Both the position numbers and the translations under genes were made by a program. A stretch of 64,000 nucleotides of DNA from Planctomycetota bacterium (lineage in GTDB: Bacteria; Planctomycetota; UBA1135; UBA2386): assembly GCA_020638655.1 (NCBI GenBank), contig JACKIC010000008.1, positions 62,001-126,000 of the forward strand. Direction: 5' to 3'. Numbering within the stretch: position 1 is the first letter of the stretch; the number at the start of each line of letters is the position of its first letter. This document shows, in pieces, positions 7,839-17,789 of the stretch. The notes under the pieces were generated by a model that saw only the letters and a list, made by a program, of their open reading frames with translations, was not told the DNA's origin and made no database searches.

Positions 7839-10421
7839 ATGTCGAGCTTCACCGGCCTCAACCGCACCCGCAAGACCGCCAGGTCCGTCGCGATCGTCGA
7901 CCGCGTCTCCCGATGGACGATCACCGTCGGTGGCATCGCCACGATCCTGGCCGTGGCCACGGTCTGCCTGTTCCTGCTCTGGGTCGTGCTGCCCCTGCTG
8001 GGCGGCGGCTCGGTCGATGCCGCGACGACCACGGCCAAGGCGCCGCTGGGCCCCGTGCGCGCCGCGGCCGAGGACGCCTATCGCGACGTCGCATGGACCC
8101 TGCACGACGACGGCGAGGTCGTGTTGTTCGCTACCGCTGACGGCGAGGTCTTCGCGCGGGAGCGCGTCTACGATCCCGCCGAGGTGCGCTGTGTCGCCGC
8201 GCACGACGACGTCGTCCAGATCGGCCGCAACGACGGCGCAGTGGCCACCCTCCGCATCGCGGTCACGGCCGATGTGCTGGACGCCAGTGCCGCCCCCCCG
8301 GCGCTCACCGACCTCGCGCGGGGCGCAACGCGCGTCGTCGGCCAGGCCCTCTACCAGCGCACGCCGCAGGGGCAGCTGCGCCGGCAGCAACTGCAGATCG
8401 ACCGCAAGGAGCCCGTGCAGCTGAGCAGCGAGCCGGTGCTGCACGTCGACGTCGCCGAGACCTCGAGCGGCCGGGTCCTCGTCGGGGTGACCGCCGACGG
8501 CATGCTGCACTTCAAGGAGCGCAGCGTCACCACGAACATGCTCACGCTGGAGGAAACGGTGACCCTCACCGGCGCCAGCGTGCAGCTGCGCGAGCTGGTG
8601 CCCGACCTCGGCGCGACGTTGCCCGACCACGTGCTGCTGGCCGGCGCCGGCGACAACGTCTACCTGCTCTGGAACGACGGGCGCCTCGTGCGCATCGACG
8701 CGCGCGACTTCGAAGCACCCAAGGTCGCGGAGCTCCTCGACACCGTGCCGGACTCCGGGCAGGTCACCGCGGTGTCGTTCTTGATCGGCAAGTCGACGCT
8801 GCTCATCGGTGACGACAGCGGCACCGTCAGCGCCTGGTTCCGCATCAAGCCCGACGGCGCCGACACGATCGACGGCTCCCACCTCGTGCGCGCCAGGCAG
8901 TTCCGCGACACCTCGGCGAGCCCGGTCGTCTCGATCGACCCCTCACAGCGCTCGCGCCTGTTCGCCTGCGGCCATCGCGACGGCCACATCAGCGTCTTCC
9001 ACGGCACCAGCGCGCGCCTGGTCGCTGCCACTACCCTGGCGAAGGGCGAGACGCTCGAACTGGTGCGGCTGTGTCCGAAGGAAGACGGCCTGCTGGGCCT
9101 GGGCGCCGCGGGCGTGCATCGCTGGGACCTGCATCCCGGTCACCCCGAGATGACCCTCGCCACGGCGTTCCTGCCGGTGTGGTACGAAGGCTATGCGGAG
9201 CCCGTGCACGCGTGGCAATCGACCAGCGGCTCGGACGACTTCGAGCCCAAGTTCGGCTTGTGGCCGCTGGTCTTCGGCACCCTCAAAGCGACGTTCTACT
9301 GCCTGCTGTTCGGCGTGCCGCTGGCCCTGCTCGCGGCGATCTACACCAGCGAGTTCCTGCCCCCGCGCCGCAAGGCGCGCATCAAGCCGCTGATCGAGCT
9401 CATGGCCAGCCTGCCGAGCGTGGTGCTCGGCTTCCTCGCGGCCCTGGTGTTCGCGCCGATCGTCGAGGAGTACCTGATGGCGCTGCTGACGATGACGCTG
9501 ACGGTGCCGCTCGTGTTCCTGCTGGGCGCGCAGCTCTGGCAGCGCATCCCCGCCAACTGGCGGCCGATCGCCGACCGCTGGCGCCTGTTCGCGACGCTGC
9601 TCGCGGTGCCCTTGGGGCTGTGGCTCGGGCAGCTGATCGGCCCGCTGTTCGAGAGCATGTTCTTCGACGGCGACATCAAACACTGGCTGGCGGTGTCGAC
9701 CCGCGACCCCGATACCGGCGGCGAGGGCGCCTCGGCCTTCGGCGGCTGGTTCTTCGTGCTGCTGCCCCTGGCGGGCGTGCTGTCCGCGCTCGGCATCACC
9801 TTCTTCGATCACACGGCCCTGGGGCGGCGCCTGCCGCAGTCGGGTCTCGCGCGCTTCGGCATCGGCGCGGCGGTGAGCCTGGTCTTCGCCGTGCTCGTCG
9901 GCAGCGCGCTCACGGGCCTTGGCTGGGACCTGCGCGGCAACCTGGTCGGGACCTTCGATCAGCGCAACTCGCTCGTGGTCGGGTTCGTGATGGGCTTCGC
10001 CGTGATCCCCATCATCTACACGATCGCCGAGGACGCCCTGTCCGCCGTGCCCGAGCACCTGCGCGCGGCCTCGCTCGGGGCCGGCGCCACCCAGTGGCAG
10101 ACCGCCGTGCGCATCATCCTGCCGACGGCGCTGAGCGGGGTGTTCAGCGCGATCATGATCGGTCTGGGCCGCGCGGTCGGCGAGACCATGATCGTGCTGA
10201 TGGCGGCGGGCAACACCGCGCTGCTCGACATGAACGTCTTCAACGGCTTCCGCACGCTCTCGGCCAACATCGCCACCGAGCTGCCCGAGGCCGTGCGTGA
10301 CAGCACCCACTACCGCACCCTCTACCTCGCTGCGCTGTGTCTGTTCGTGATGACCTTCGCGCTCAACACCCTGGCCGAGGTCGTGCGTCAACGGTTCCGC
10401 AAGAGGGCCTTCCAGCTGTGA
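7839..10421 (+). CDS. pstC: Phosphate ABC transporter permease PstC, enlarged
   Basis: 860 residues from the ATG at 7839; a GTG at 7758 would only add a Pro/Ala-rich leader across the hairpins. A first membrane helix lies at about 26-55. A soluble, probably periplasmic, insert of about 410 residues follows, made of short beta-strand repeats (for example VLLAGAGDNVYLLWNDGRLVRID) resembling WD40/beta-propeller blades. The permease core starts at about 472 and carries the EAA-like loop EHLRAASLGAGATQWQTA near 737. It forms the membrane channel with PstA. Ordinary PstC is about 300 residues; long forms with an insert after helix 1 are known in some Proteobacteria. The stop overlaps the pstA GTG by four bases. 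Confidence 0.92.
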   Translation: MSSFTGLNRTRKTARSVAIVDRVSRWTITVGGIATILAVATVCLFLLWVVLPLLGGGSVDAATTTAKAPLGPVRAAAEDAYRDVAWTLHDDGEVVLFATADGEVFARERVYDPAEVRCVAAHDDVVQIGRNDGAVATLRIAVTADVLDASAAPPALTDLARGATRVVGQALYQRTPQGQLRRQQLQIDRKEPVQLSSEPVLHVDVAETSSGRVLVGVTADGMLHFKERSVTTNMLTLEETVTLTGASVQLRELVPDLGATLPDHVLLAGAGDNVYLLWNDGRLVRIDARDFEAPKVAELLDTVPDSGQVTAVSFLIGKSTLLIGDDSGTVSAWFRIKPDGADTIDGSHLVRARQFRDTSASPVVSIDPSQRSRLFACGHRDGHISVFHGTSARLVAATTLAKGETLELVRLCPKEDGLLGLGAAGVHRWDLHPGHPEMTLATAFLPVWYEGYAEPVHAWQSTSGSDDFEPKFGLWPLVFGTLKATFYCLLFGVPLALLAAIYTSEFLPPRRKARIKPLIELMASLPSVVLGFLAALVFAPIVEEYLMALLTMTLTVPLVFLLGAQLWQRIPANWRPIADRWRLFATLLAVPLGLWLGQLIGPLFESMFFDGDIKHWLAVSTRDPDTGGEGASAFGGWFFVLLPLAGVLSALGITFFDHTALGRRLPQSGLARFGIGAAVSLVFAVLVGSALTGLGWDLRGNLVGTFDQRNSLVVGFVMGFAVIPIIYTIAEDALSAVPEHLRAASLGAGATQWQTAVRIILPTALSGVFSAIMIGLGRAVGETMIVLMAAGNTALLDMNVFNGFRTLSANIATELPEAVRDSTHYRTLYLAALCLFVMTFALNTLAEVVRQRFRKRAFQL

Positions 10422-12166
10422 GCACCCTGCCCGCCAGGCCGGTCGAGACCGCGCCCAAGCCGACGTTGCGCCGGCTGTCCAATCCTCACCACAGCAACCG
10501 CGCCCGCGGCGAACCCATGCTGTGGCTGTGCGGCGGCTCGCTCGCCGTGTGTCTGCTGATGGTCATCGGCCTGCTGGTCTTGGTGTTCTGGCAGGGCATC
10601 GGGACCTTCTGGCCGCACCCGGTCGTGCAGGTGCGCCTCGCCGACGGCAGCGTCCGCATGGGCGAGGTCTCGCGCCAGAACAGCTTCCAGCCGTCGACCG
10701 AACAGCTGGCCGAGCTGACGCCAGAGGTGCGCGCGCAGGCCGAAACCCGCCTCGTGGACGGCTGGTCATCGCGACGTCAGTTCCGCACCGGCAACTTCGA
10801 CCTCACCAACCACCACTACTACTGGGTGCCGGACTACCTCGTCGCCGAGGAGAGCAACCCGGAGTGGGCGGTGCTGATCGAGCGTCAGACCTGGGGGCGC
10901 TTCTACGGCTTCCCGGCCGAGCTGCGCATCGACGGCAAGGCCGTCGCCACCGAGCCGTCGGCGGTCATGCAACGCCTGCAGACCGAGCTCGAGCCGGTCC
11001 TGACGCGCTTCCACCGCATCGAGGCGATCCGCAAGGTCGAGATCGGCGGGCTCGCCGAGCGCGAGGAGGACGCCCGACTCGCCGCGCGCGCCGCCGAGTT
11101 GCGCTACGGCAAGGACTCGCCGCGCCACCGCGCCGCGGTCGCCGAGTTCGAGAAGGTCGCCGCGGACACCAGCGACCAGGGCGCCCGTTTCGACGACGAG
11201 ATTCGCGAGCTGCAGCGTGAGAACGCCCGTTACGCGGTCCTGTTGAAGACGGCGGACGGCGCCGAGAAGGAGCTGCCGCTCGACGCGATCGTGCGCATCT
11301 ACGCCCCCAACCAGCTCGGCTTCGCCGGTCGGGTCGGCGTCTACCTCGATCGCTGGCGCGAGTTCCTGTTCGACAGCCCGCGCAACACCAACCAGGAAGG
11401 TGGCGTCTGGCCGGCGATCTTCGGCACGGTGCTGATGACGCTGATCATGTCGATCCTGGTCGTGCCGTTCGGCGTGCTCGCGGCGCTCTACATGCGCGAA
11501 TACGCCAAGGCGGGCCTGGTGATCAGCGCCGTGCGCATCGCCGTCAACAACCTCGCCGGCGTGCCGAGCATCGTCTTCGGCGTCTTCGGGCTCGGCTTCT
11601 TCTGCTACATCATCGGCGGCTCGATCGACTCGCTCTTCTATCCCGAGCGGCTGCCGACGCCGACCTTCGGCAAGGGCGCGCTGATCTGGGCCTCGTTGAC
11701 GCTGGCCCTCCTGACGCTGCCGGTGGTGATCGTCGCCACCGAAGAAGCCCTTTCCGCGGTGCCCAGCTCGATGCGCGAGGGCAGCTACGCGTGCGGCGCG
11801 AGCAAGTGGCAGACGATCCAGCGCATCGTCCTGCCGCGCGCGCTGCCCGGCATCATGACCGGCATGATCCTGGCCATGGCGCGCGGCGCTGGCGAGGTCG
11901 CACCGCTGATGCTGGTCGGTGTCGTCAAGTCCGCCAACGAGCTGCCGCTCGACGGTGCGGCGCCTTTCCTGCACCCGTCGCGCAGCTTCATGCACCTCGG
12001 CTTCCACATCTACGACCTCGGCTTCCAGAGCCAGAACAGCGAGGCCGCCAAGCCCACCGTCTACACGACCACGCTGCTGCTGATCGCCGTGATCACCGTG
12101 CTCAACGTGTTCGCAATCTGGTTGCGCAGTCGCCTGCGCCGCCGCTTCGTCGCCGCCCAATTCTGA
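10418..12166 (+). CDS. pstA: Phosphate ABC transporter permease PstA, enlarged
   Basis: 582 residues. The GTG at 10418 is chosen because it overlaps the pstC stop (GTGA at 10418-10421). A membrane helix at about 34-62 is followed by about 260 extracytoplasmic residues. These include a charged stretch at about 208-275 (AEREEDARLAARAAELRYG, FDDEIRELQRENARYAVLL) with coiled-coil character. The ABC permease core begins near 328 and has the cytoplasmic EAA loop MREGSYACGASKWQTIQ near 451. Normal PstA is about 280 residues. The matching inserts in PstC and PstA suggest a joint periplasmic assembly that could interact with PstS; this is inference. Confidence 0.92.
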   Translation: MSTLPARPVETAPKPTLRRLSNPHHSNRARGEPMLWLCGGSLAVCLLMVIGLLVLVFWQGIGTFWPHPVVQVRLADGSVRMGEVSRQNSFQPSTEQLAELTPEVRAQAETRLVDGWSSRRQFRTGNFDLTNHHYYWVPDYLVAEESNPEWAVLIERQTWGRFYGFPAELRIDGKAVATEPSAVMQRLQTELEPVLTRFHRIEAIRKVEIGGLAEREEDARLAARAAELRYGKDSPRHRAAVAEFEKVAADTSDQGARFDDEIRELQRENARYAVLLKTADGAEKELPLDAIVRIYAPNQLGFAGRVGVYLDRWREFLFDSPRNTNQEGGVWPAIFGTVLMTLIMSILVVPFGVLAALYMREYAKAGLVISAVRIAVNNLAGVPSIVFGVFGLGFFCYIIGGSIDSLFYPERLPTPTFGKGALIWASLTLALLTLPVVIVATEEALSAVPSSMREGSYACGASKWQTIQRIVLPRALPGIMTGMILAMARGAGEVAPLMLVGVVKSANELPLDGAAPFLHPSRSFMHLGFHIYDLGFQSQNSEAAKPTVYTTTLLLIAVITVLNVFAIWLRSRLRRRFVAAQF

Positions 12167-12176
12167 CCCCTCGCCT

Positions 12177-12182
12177 GGAGGT
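12177..12182 (+). promoter_or_regulatory. Shine-Dalgarno deciding the pstB GTG start
   Basis: GGAGGT five bases before the GTG at 12188. Clear Shine-Dalgarno sequences are uncommon in this window, so this supports the GTG start of pstB and its N-terminal extension. Confidence 0.7.
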
Positions 12183-12187
12183 GGCCC

Positions 12188-13120
<933 letters not shown>

Positions 13121-13162
13121 TCGGCGCGCGAACCCGTCCGCCCAACCACGACTCGAACCATC

Positions 13163-13660
13163 ATGAACCGTCACCTCTCCCTCCTGCCTCTCCTGTTCGC
13201 CTTCGCCGCCTGCGGCACGACCACCCAGACCACGACCCCGGCCGCGCCGAACGGCGAGACGATGTCCTCGTCCAGCTACGACCGGCCCGGCTTCACGGTC
13301 ATGGATCAGGACGGCCGCCTGCTGGTGTTCTGCAACGAGGACCCCGAGCTCGCCAACTTCAAGAAGCACGGCGACCTGGTCAAGAGCGTCACGCGCATCG
13401 GCGCCGGCCCCGGCGGCCGCACCGTGCGTGCGCCCGACGCGGAGACCATCGAGGCCTACACCCTGGCGCGCCCCGGCTTCGTGACGCGCATCGCCGACGG
13501 CCGCATCTGGGTGTTCGCCGCCGGCAGCAAGGACTGGGACGAGTTCCTCGCCAACGGCGAGCCCGCCAAGAGCGTGACCAAGATCGGCGCGGGCCCCAAC
13601 GGCGCGACCGTGAAGTCCTCGGACACCGAGGTCATCACCAAGTGGCTCGCGGCGCTCTGA
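13163..13660 (+). CDS. Small lipoprotein with two internal repeats, end of pst operon
   Basis: 165 residues. A lipoprotein signal peptide ends at FAAC with Cys17 as the lipidation site, followed by a Thr/Pro/Ser linker. Two repeats of about 55 residues follow, each with the pattern RPGF...DGR..VF...F...G...KSVT.IGAGP.G.TV...D.E.I: one at about 42-95 and one at about 100-155. It lies 42 bases after pstB on the same strand. Each repeat looks like a compact all-beta or alpha/beta unit. I do not recognise a named family. Placement suggests expression under phosphate starvation, possibly a phosphate- or cell-envelope-linked role, but that is inference. Confidence 0.75.
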   Translation: MNRHLSLLPLLFAFAACGTTTQTTTPAAPNGETMSSSSYDRPGFTVMDQDGRLLVFCNEDPELANFKKHGDLVKSVTRIGAGPGGRTVRAPDAETIEAYTLARPGFVTRIADGRIWVFAAGSKDWDEFLANGEPAKSVTKIGAGPNGATVKSSDTEVITKWLAAL

Positions 13661-13670
13661 GGCGCTGATC

Positions 13671-14307
13671 TCACCAGGCGCGGCGCAGCGCCGCCGCGAC
13701 CTGCGCCGGGTCGGCTGCCGCCATCAGCGCGCTGAGGGCCGCGACCCCCACGGGCCGCTGCGCGGCGGGCAGCGCGCCGATCGCGGCGCAACGCTCGGCG
13801 CTCACCCCACCGAGCCAGACCACGGGCAGCGACGCGCGGGCGGTCAGGCCTGCCGCCGCGCCACCACCCCAGGCCCAGGGCCCCTGGCTTGCTCTGGGTC
13901 GGCCACACCGGCGAGAGCAGCGCGAAGTCGCAGCCCGCAGCCGCCGCCGTCGCGAGCTGCGCGGCGTCGTGTGCGGAATAGCCGATCACCGCCGCCCGGC
14001 CGAGCCGCGCCCTGGCGGCCGCTGGGGCGAGCGAGCGATGGCCCAGCTGCACGCCGTGCGCCGCGCCGCTGGCGGCGACGTCGACGCGGTCGTTGACCAG
14101 CAGCCAGCCGTCGCAGGCCTCGACGCGCGGCCGCAGCCGTTCGCAGGCCTCGGCCAGCTGGCGGGCCGACCACCCGAACTCCCGCAGCTGCACGCACCGG
14201 CAGCCGCCGGCCAGCACCGCGTCGACGACCCGTTCGATGCGCGCGAGGTCGCCGCGCCCGTCGGTGACGAGGCACACACGCAGCCGCTCCGGTGCGTGCG
14301 CGGCCAC
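13671..14307 (-). pseudogene. thiE: Thiamine-phosphate synthase ThiE, apparent frameshift
   Basis: Reading from the GTG at 14307, two bases after the stop of the upstream oxidoreductase gene, gives RVCLVTDG, CVQLRE, WLLVNDRVDVA, GVQLGHRSLAP, IGYSAHDAAQL and LLSPVWPTQSKPG, the ThiE order up to the diphosphate-binding STKPGA-like site. Near 13876-13886 the frame is lost in a GGGCCCC run; in the same strand one frame away the sequence resumes as AAAGLTARASLPVVWLGGVSAERC and ends LRRAW-stop at 13671. One base removed restores a full-length ThiE of about 212 residues. ThiE joins the pyrimidine and thiazole halves of thiamine. Either the gene is newly inactivated or the base is a sequencing or assembly error in a homopolymer. 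Confidence 0.85.
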
Positions 14308-14309
14308 GG

Positions 14310-15773
14310 TCAGATGCGCTTCTCGTAGATCGGACCCTTCTCGAAGTACTCGTTCTCGCTGCCGATCGTGTCGAGGTCGTACTTGCGGCCTTCGAGGATC
14401 ATGCGGCTCGCGACGATGCCCATCTCGAGGCTGTGGTCCTGGTTGGTGTATCGGAAGCGGCCGGGGCGTCCCAGGTAGATCAGGTTCGACAGGCGGTCGA
14501 GGTACTCGCGCACCGTCGACAGGCGCTTGTCGTAGTCCATGTCGTAGACCGGATACACACAGGGCCGCTTCCACAGATACGCCTGGCGGACCTCGGCGCG
14601 GGTGAAGAACCCCCACTGCTCGAAGTAGGGCATCACCAGATCGAGCACCTGGTCCTTGTCCATCGACCAGATCGCGTCGCTCTCGAAGGCGAAGAACTCG
14701 ACGAAGAACGACGTCTTGCCCGGCGGACACATGTCCGCGCTGAAGTTCTTCATCTCGCTGGTGCGACCGAACGGGATGTCCTTGTTCGGGAAGTAGATCC
14801 AGTTGTCCTTGGTCACCGACTCCTTGTCGAGCGTCAGGAACAGGTAGACCTGGGCGCGCCACTTCAGTCCGGCGGCAGCCTGCTTCACCTCGGGCGGCGG
14901 CGGCGGATCGAGCAACTCGAGGAAGCGCGTGATCGGCACCGACTCCACCACGGTCTGCGGCTGCAGGGTCTTGGTCGCGCCGTCGGCGAAGCGCACGTCG
15001 ACGGCGGTGATCCTGCTGCCGTCGTGCCGCACGGCGATCGGCTCGCTGTCCGTATGCAGCTCGCAGCCGGCCTTCTGCAGGTGCTTGCCGATCTCCTCGT
15101 AGATGCGGCCGGTGCCGAACTGCGGGTAGTAGAACTCGTCGACCAGCGACTTGGGCTTGCCCGCGCCCCGGCGCGACCAGGGAACGGCCTGACGCAGGAT
15201 GTTCAGGGCCACGCTCCACAGGTTCAGGCCGTGAATGCGCTGTCGCGCCCAGTCCGGATGGATCGTGCTGGCGGGGATGCCCCAGATCTTCTCCGTGTAG
15301 TTGATCATGCTGAACTCGGCCAAGGTGCGGCCGAAGTTCGCGACGACGTAGTCCTCGAAGGTGACCATCGGCTTCTTCAGCAGGCCGAAGCGCAGCCGCG
15401 CCATCGCGTAGTCGAGCAGGATCCGCACGCTCTTCACCGGGCCGATGTTCTTGAACACCTGCAGCGCCTTGACCGGGTAGTCGAAGAACTTGCCGTCGAT
15501 GAACTGGCGGGTGAGACGCGGCACCTTGCGCCACTCCTCCTGCAGCAGGTCCTCGATGAAGTCGTAGAGGTACTGGTTCTTGGAGAAGAACCGGTGCGGG
15601 CCGATGTCCGTCAGGAAGACGTCTTCGCCTTCGCGGATCGTGAGCGTCTTGGCCAGCCCGCCGATCTGCGCGTCCCTCTCGACGAGGAAGCTCTTCCGCC
15701 CCTTGCGGGACAGCTCCATCGCGCAGGCGAGGCCGGCAGGTCCGGCGCCGAGGATCAGGATCTCGCTGGTCAT
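14310..15773 (-). CDS. FAD/NAD(P)-binding amine-oxidase-like oxidoreductase
   Basis: 487 residues. An N-terminal dinucleotide-binding motif ILGAGPAGLACAMEL is followed by the GG doublet of flavin enzymes (QIGGLAKTL) and by TDIGPHRFF. These resemble protoporphyrinogen oxidase/UDP-galactopyranose-mutase-like flavoproteins used in glycan or carotenoid-type chemistry. The middle region contains NYTEKIWGIP and the C-terminal part GRPGRFRYTNQDHSLEMG, where the flavin ring is normally capped. No signal peptide or membrane helix; cytoplasmic. The substrate is not predictable. It is upstream of and almost touching thiE, but thiamine chemistry is not implied. A UDP-sugar mutase-like or desaturase role is possible. 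Confidence 0.75.
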   Translation of the reverse strand: MTSEILILGAGPAGLACAMELSRKGRKSFLVERDAQIGGLAKTLTIREGEDVFLTDIGPHRFFSKNQYLYDFIEDLLQEEWRKVPRLTRQFIDGKFFDYPVKALQVFKNIGPVKSVRILLDYAMARLRFGLLKKPMVTFEDYVVANFGRTLAEFSMINYTEKIWGIPASTIHPDWARQRIHGLNLWSVALNILRQAVPWSRRGAGKPKSLVDEFYYPQFGTGRIYEEIGKHLQKAGCELHTDSEPIAVRHDGSRITAVDVRFADGATKTLQPQTVVESVPITRFLELLDPPPPPEVKQAAAGLKWRAQVYLFLTLDKESVTKDNWIYFPNKDIPFGRTSEMKNFSADMCPPGKTSFFVEFFAFESDAIWSMDKDQVLDLVMPYFEQWGFFTRAEVRQAYLWKRPCVYPVYDMDYDKRLSTVREYLDRLSNLIYLGRPGRFRYTNQDHSLEMGIVASRMILEGRKYDLDTIGSENEYFEKGPIYEKRI

Positions 15774-15837
15774 TTCGAACGGGGTGTCAGGGACGCTGCA
15801 GAGCTTGCCACGCGCAGCCGTTGTTTTCGTCGCTCGG

Positions 15838-15857
15838 CGGGGCCGGAGTTCGCCCCG
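15838..15857 (-). other. Hairpin between helicase-associated gene and oxidoreductase
   Basis: CGGGGC at 15838-15843 pairs with GCCCCG at 15852-15857 around an eight-base loop. It lies 37 bases beyond the stop of the helicase-associated gene and 65 bases before the next start. There is no U-tract, so terminator function is uncertain. Confidence 0.35.
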
Positions 15858-15893
15858 ATCTGCGCCGCGCGCGAGACGGCCATGCCAACGCGG

Positions 15894-17789
15894 TCACGAG
15901 GGAGACTTGTTCGCCCACTCCTCGAGGCTGTAGAGCACGTTCTGCGGGATCGGCACGCGCGCCCGGTCGGTGAGCTCCTGCACGATCTGCGCCGCCGACA
16001 GGCCGTCGGCGACGCCGGCGCGCACGCTGTCCTCGTCGATCCGGAACTGGTGCACGTGGTCGCTCTTGGTCCGATGCGCGAAGCGATCGATCTGATGCAC
16101 GACATCGTGGACGTCGTCGCCGGGGAACACCAGGACCTCGAAGTCCGGCTGCACGATCACGCTGCTGCGGGTGCCGCCGACCTTGCCGGCCGGGTCGGCG
16201 TCGAGGAGTTCGGCGCCGAGCCGCGACAGGCGCAGCGCGGTGACGCGCCCGCCGTGCAGACCGATGTCGACGAGGCCCAGCGGGAACAGGCGCTTCTTGA
16301 TCCAGATCAGCAGGTTCCAGCACATCTGCTGCAGGGACTCGGTCGGCGTGTAGCCGCCGCCCTGGAAGCGCGCCGCGAAGAACTCCTCGGTGGGCTGTGC
16401 CTCGAGCTGCGCCAGATAGGCGTTGCGCGACAGGAACGGCAGCACCGAGACGTCCTGCCAGAGCATCGGCTCGGCGCGGCGCAGCAGCCGCAGCAGCACG
16501 CGCCGCATGCGCGTCTGGTGGTAGGCCTCGCCGGGCAACGACCGGTCCTCGACGAAGTGCCCGAGCAGCATCTTCACCTGATCGGCGAGGCTGGCCCGCT
16601 CGAACTCGAGCCCCGCGGGTGTCGGCCGCAGCGAGCGTTCGCCGCGGCGGTCGATGAGCCGCCGCTGCAGACAGAACCGGTAGAGCACCTCGAGCAGCTG
16701 CTCCGGCGCCAGGAACCCTCCCGGCACCGGCAGCAACATGCCGGCGATGCGCTTCTGCGAGGCCTTGAAGAGGTCGCCGTCGGCGGTGAACAGGACCTTG
16801 TTCTGCTGCAACTCGCGCAGGAACCGGCTGACGTTGCTGGCGAAATCGCCGCCGCAGACCAGCTCCTCGCCGACCTGCGGCCGGCACTCGATGCCGCGCC
16901 GGCGGATCGAGTGCAGCGCCACCTCGTGGAAGATCACCACCGCGCGTTCGGCCGGCTGGATGCCCAGCGGCGCCAGATCCAGCGAGCAGGCCGTGCCGAG
17001 CATGGCCTCCTCGATGCTCTTGCCGAGGAACGCGTAGTCGATGTCGTCGTCGCTGCCGACGTCCTGCTCGAGGTCGTCCCACGACGCGAGCCCGCCGTGC
17101 CGGTGCAGCACCGCGTCGACGACCACCCGCACCTTCTCGGGCAGCTTCTGCAGGCGCTGATCCATCGCGCCTTCCATGGTGTAGAGCTTGTAGATCTTGC
17201 GGGCGTGGTCGGCGGCCTTCTGCGCCGCGTCCGCCTTGCTGCCGCCGTTCTTGCCGGCGCCGTTCTTGGCGCTGCCCTTGCCGGCGAGGTTCTCGACGCG
17301 CTCCCGGAAGAAGCGGGCATCGAGGTGCCCCTGCAGCGTCAGCGAGTCCTGCAGCAGGCGCTGCCGCCGCTTGCGGCACTCGAGCACACACGCGACGAGC
17401 TCGCCGGGCGCCGCCCAGCACGGGCTCTCGAACGAGGCCCAGCGCTTGTCCTTGGTCGGCCACAGGAAACCCTCGCGCTGCAGCGCCGCGAGCGCCGCCT
17501 CGAGGTCGAAGCGGCTCTTGAAGTTGCGGCCGTGCTCGGCGAACAGCTCGTGCACCGCGCGCACCGACCCCTGTTCGCCGAAGAACACCTCCAGCAGGTC
17601 CTGCAGCTTGCGCGGCAGGGTGCCGATGCGTTCGAGCACGCGCCGCTCGTCCTCCATCGCCGCGGCCGTCGCGGCGAGATCCTTGCGTCCGACCTTGCCG
17701 TCGACGGGGCCGCACCAGCGATGCACGGCCTCGCGCAGCACGTCGTCGCCGCAGCCCTGCAGCAGCGCGCGGAGGGTCAGCTGCGTCAT
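15894..17789 (-). CDS. Helicase-associated protein (XPB partner, Helicase_C_3-like)
   Basis: 631 residues without helicase motifs of its own. The N-terminal half is helical (winged-helix-like segments) with a Lys/Gly/Ala-rich spacer at about 166-190. The C-terminal half contains SSVIVQPDFEVLVFPGD and LSAAQIVQELTDRARVPIPQNVLYSLEEW, which match the XPB/Ssl2-like helicase-associated domain (Helicase_C_3) found in bacterial proteins encoded beside XPB helicases, as in mycobacteria (ercc3 and its neighbour). The ATG overlaps the stop of the XPB gene by four bases (17786-17789), so the two are coupled. It probably loads or tunes the helicase in repair. Nuclease activity like archaeal Bax1 is possible but no catalytic residues could be identified. 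Confidence 0.75.
   Translation of the reverse strand: MTQLTLRALLQGCGDDVLREAVHRWCGPVDGKVGRKDLAATAAAMEDERRVLERIGTLPRKLQDLLEVFFGEQGSVRAVHELFAEHGRNFKSRFDLEAALAALQREGFLWPTKDKRWASFESPCWAAPGELVACVLECRKRRQRLLQDSLTLQGHLDARFFRERVENLAGKGSAKNGAGKNGGSKADAAQKAADHARKIYKLYTMEGAMDQRLQKLPEKVRVVVDAVLHRHGGLASWDDLEQDVGSDDDIDYAFLGKSIEEAMLGTACSLDLAPLGIQPAERAVVIFHEVALHSIRRRGIECRPQVGEELVCGGDFASNVSRFLRELQQNKVLFTADGDLFKASQKRIAGMLLPVPGGFLAPEQLLEVLYRFCLQRRLIDRRGERSLRPTPAGLEFERASLADQVKMLLGHFVEDRSLPGEAYHQTRMRRVLLRLLRRAEPMLWQDVSVLPFLSRNAYLAQLEAQPTEEFFAARFQGGGYTPTESLQQMCWNLLIWIKKRLFPLGLVDIGLHGGRVTALRLSRLGAELLDADPAGKVGGTRSSVIVQPDFEVLVFPGDDVHDVVHQIDRFAHRTKSDHVHQFRIDEDSVRAGVADGLSAAQIVQELTDRARVPIPQNVLYSLEEWANKSPS

Noticed and set aside
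13671..14307. Programmed ribosomal frameshifting in thiE.
   Set aside because: No slippery heptamer or following pseudoknot is evident, and ThiE is not known to need frameshifting; a mutation or sequence error is simpler.
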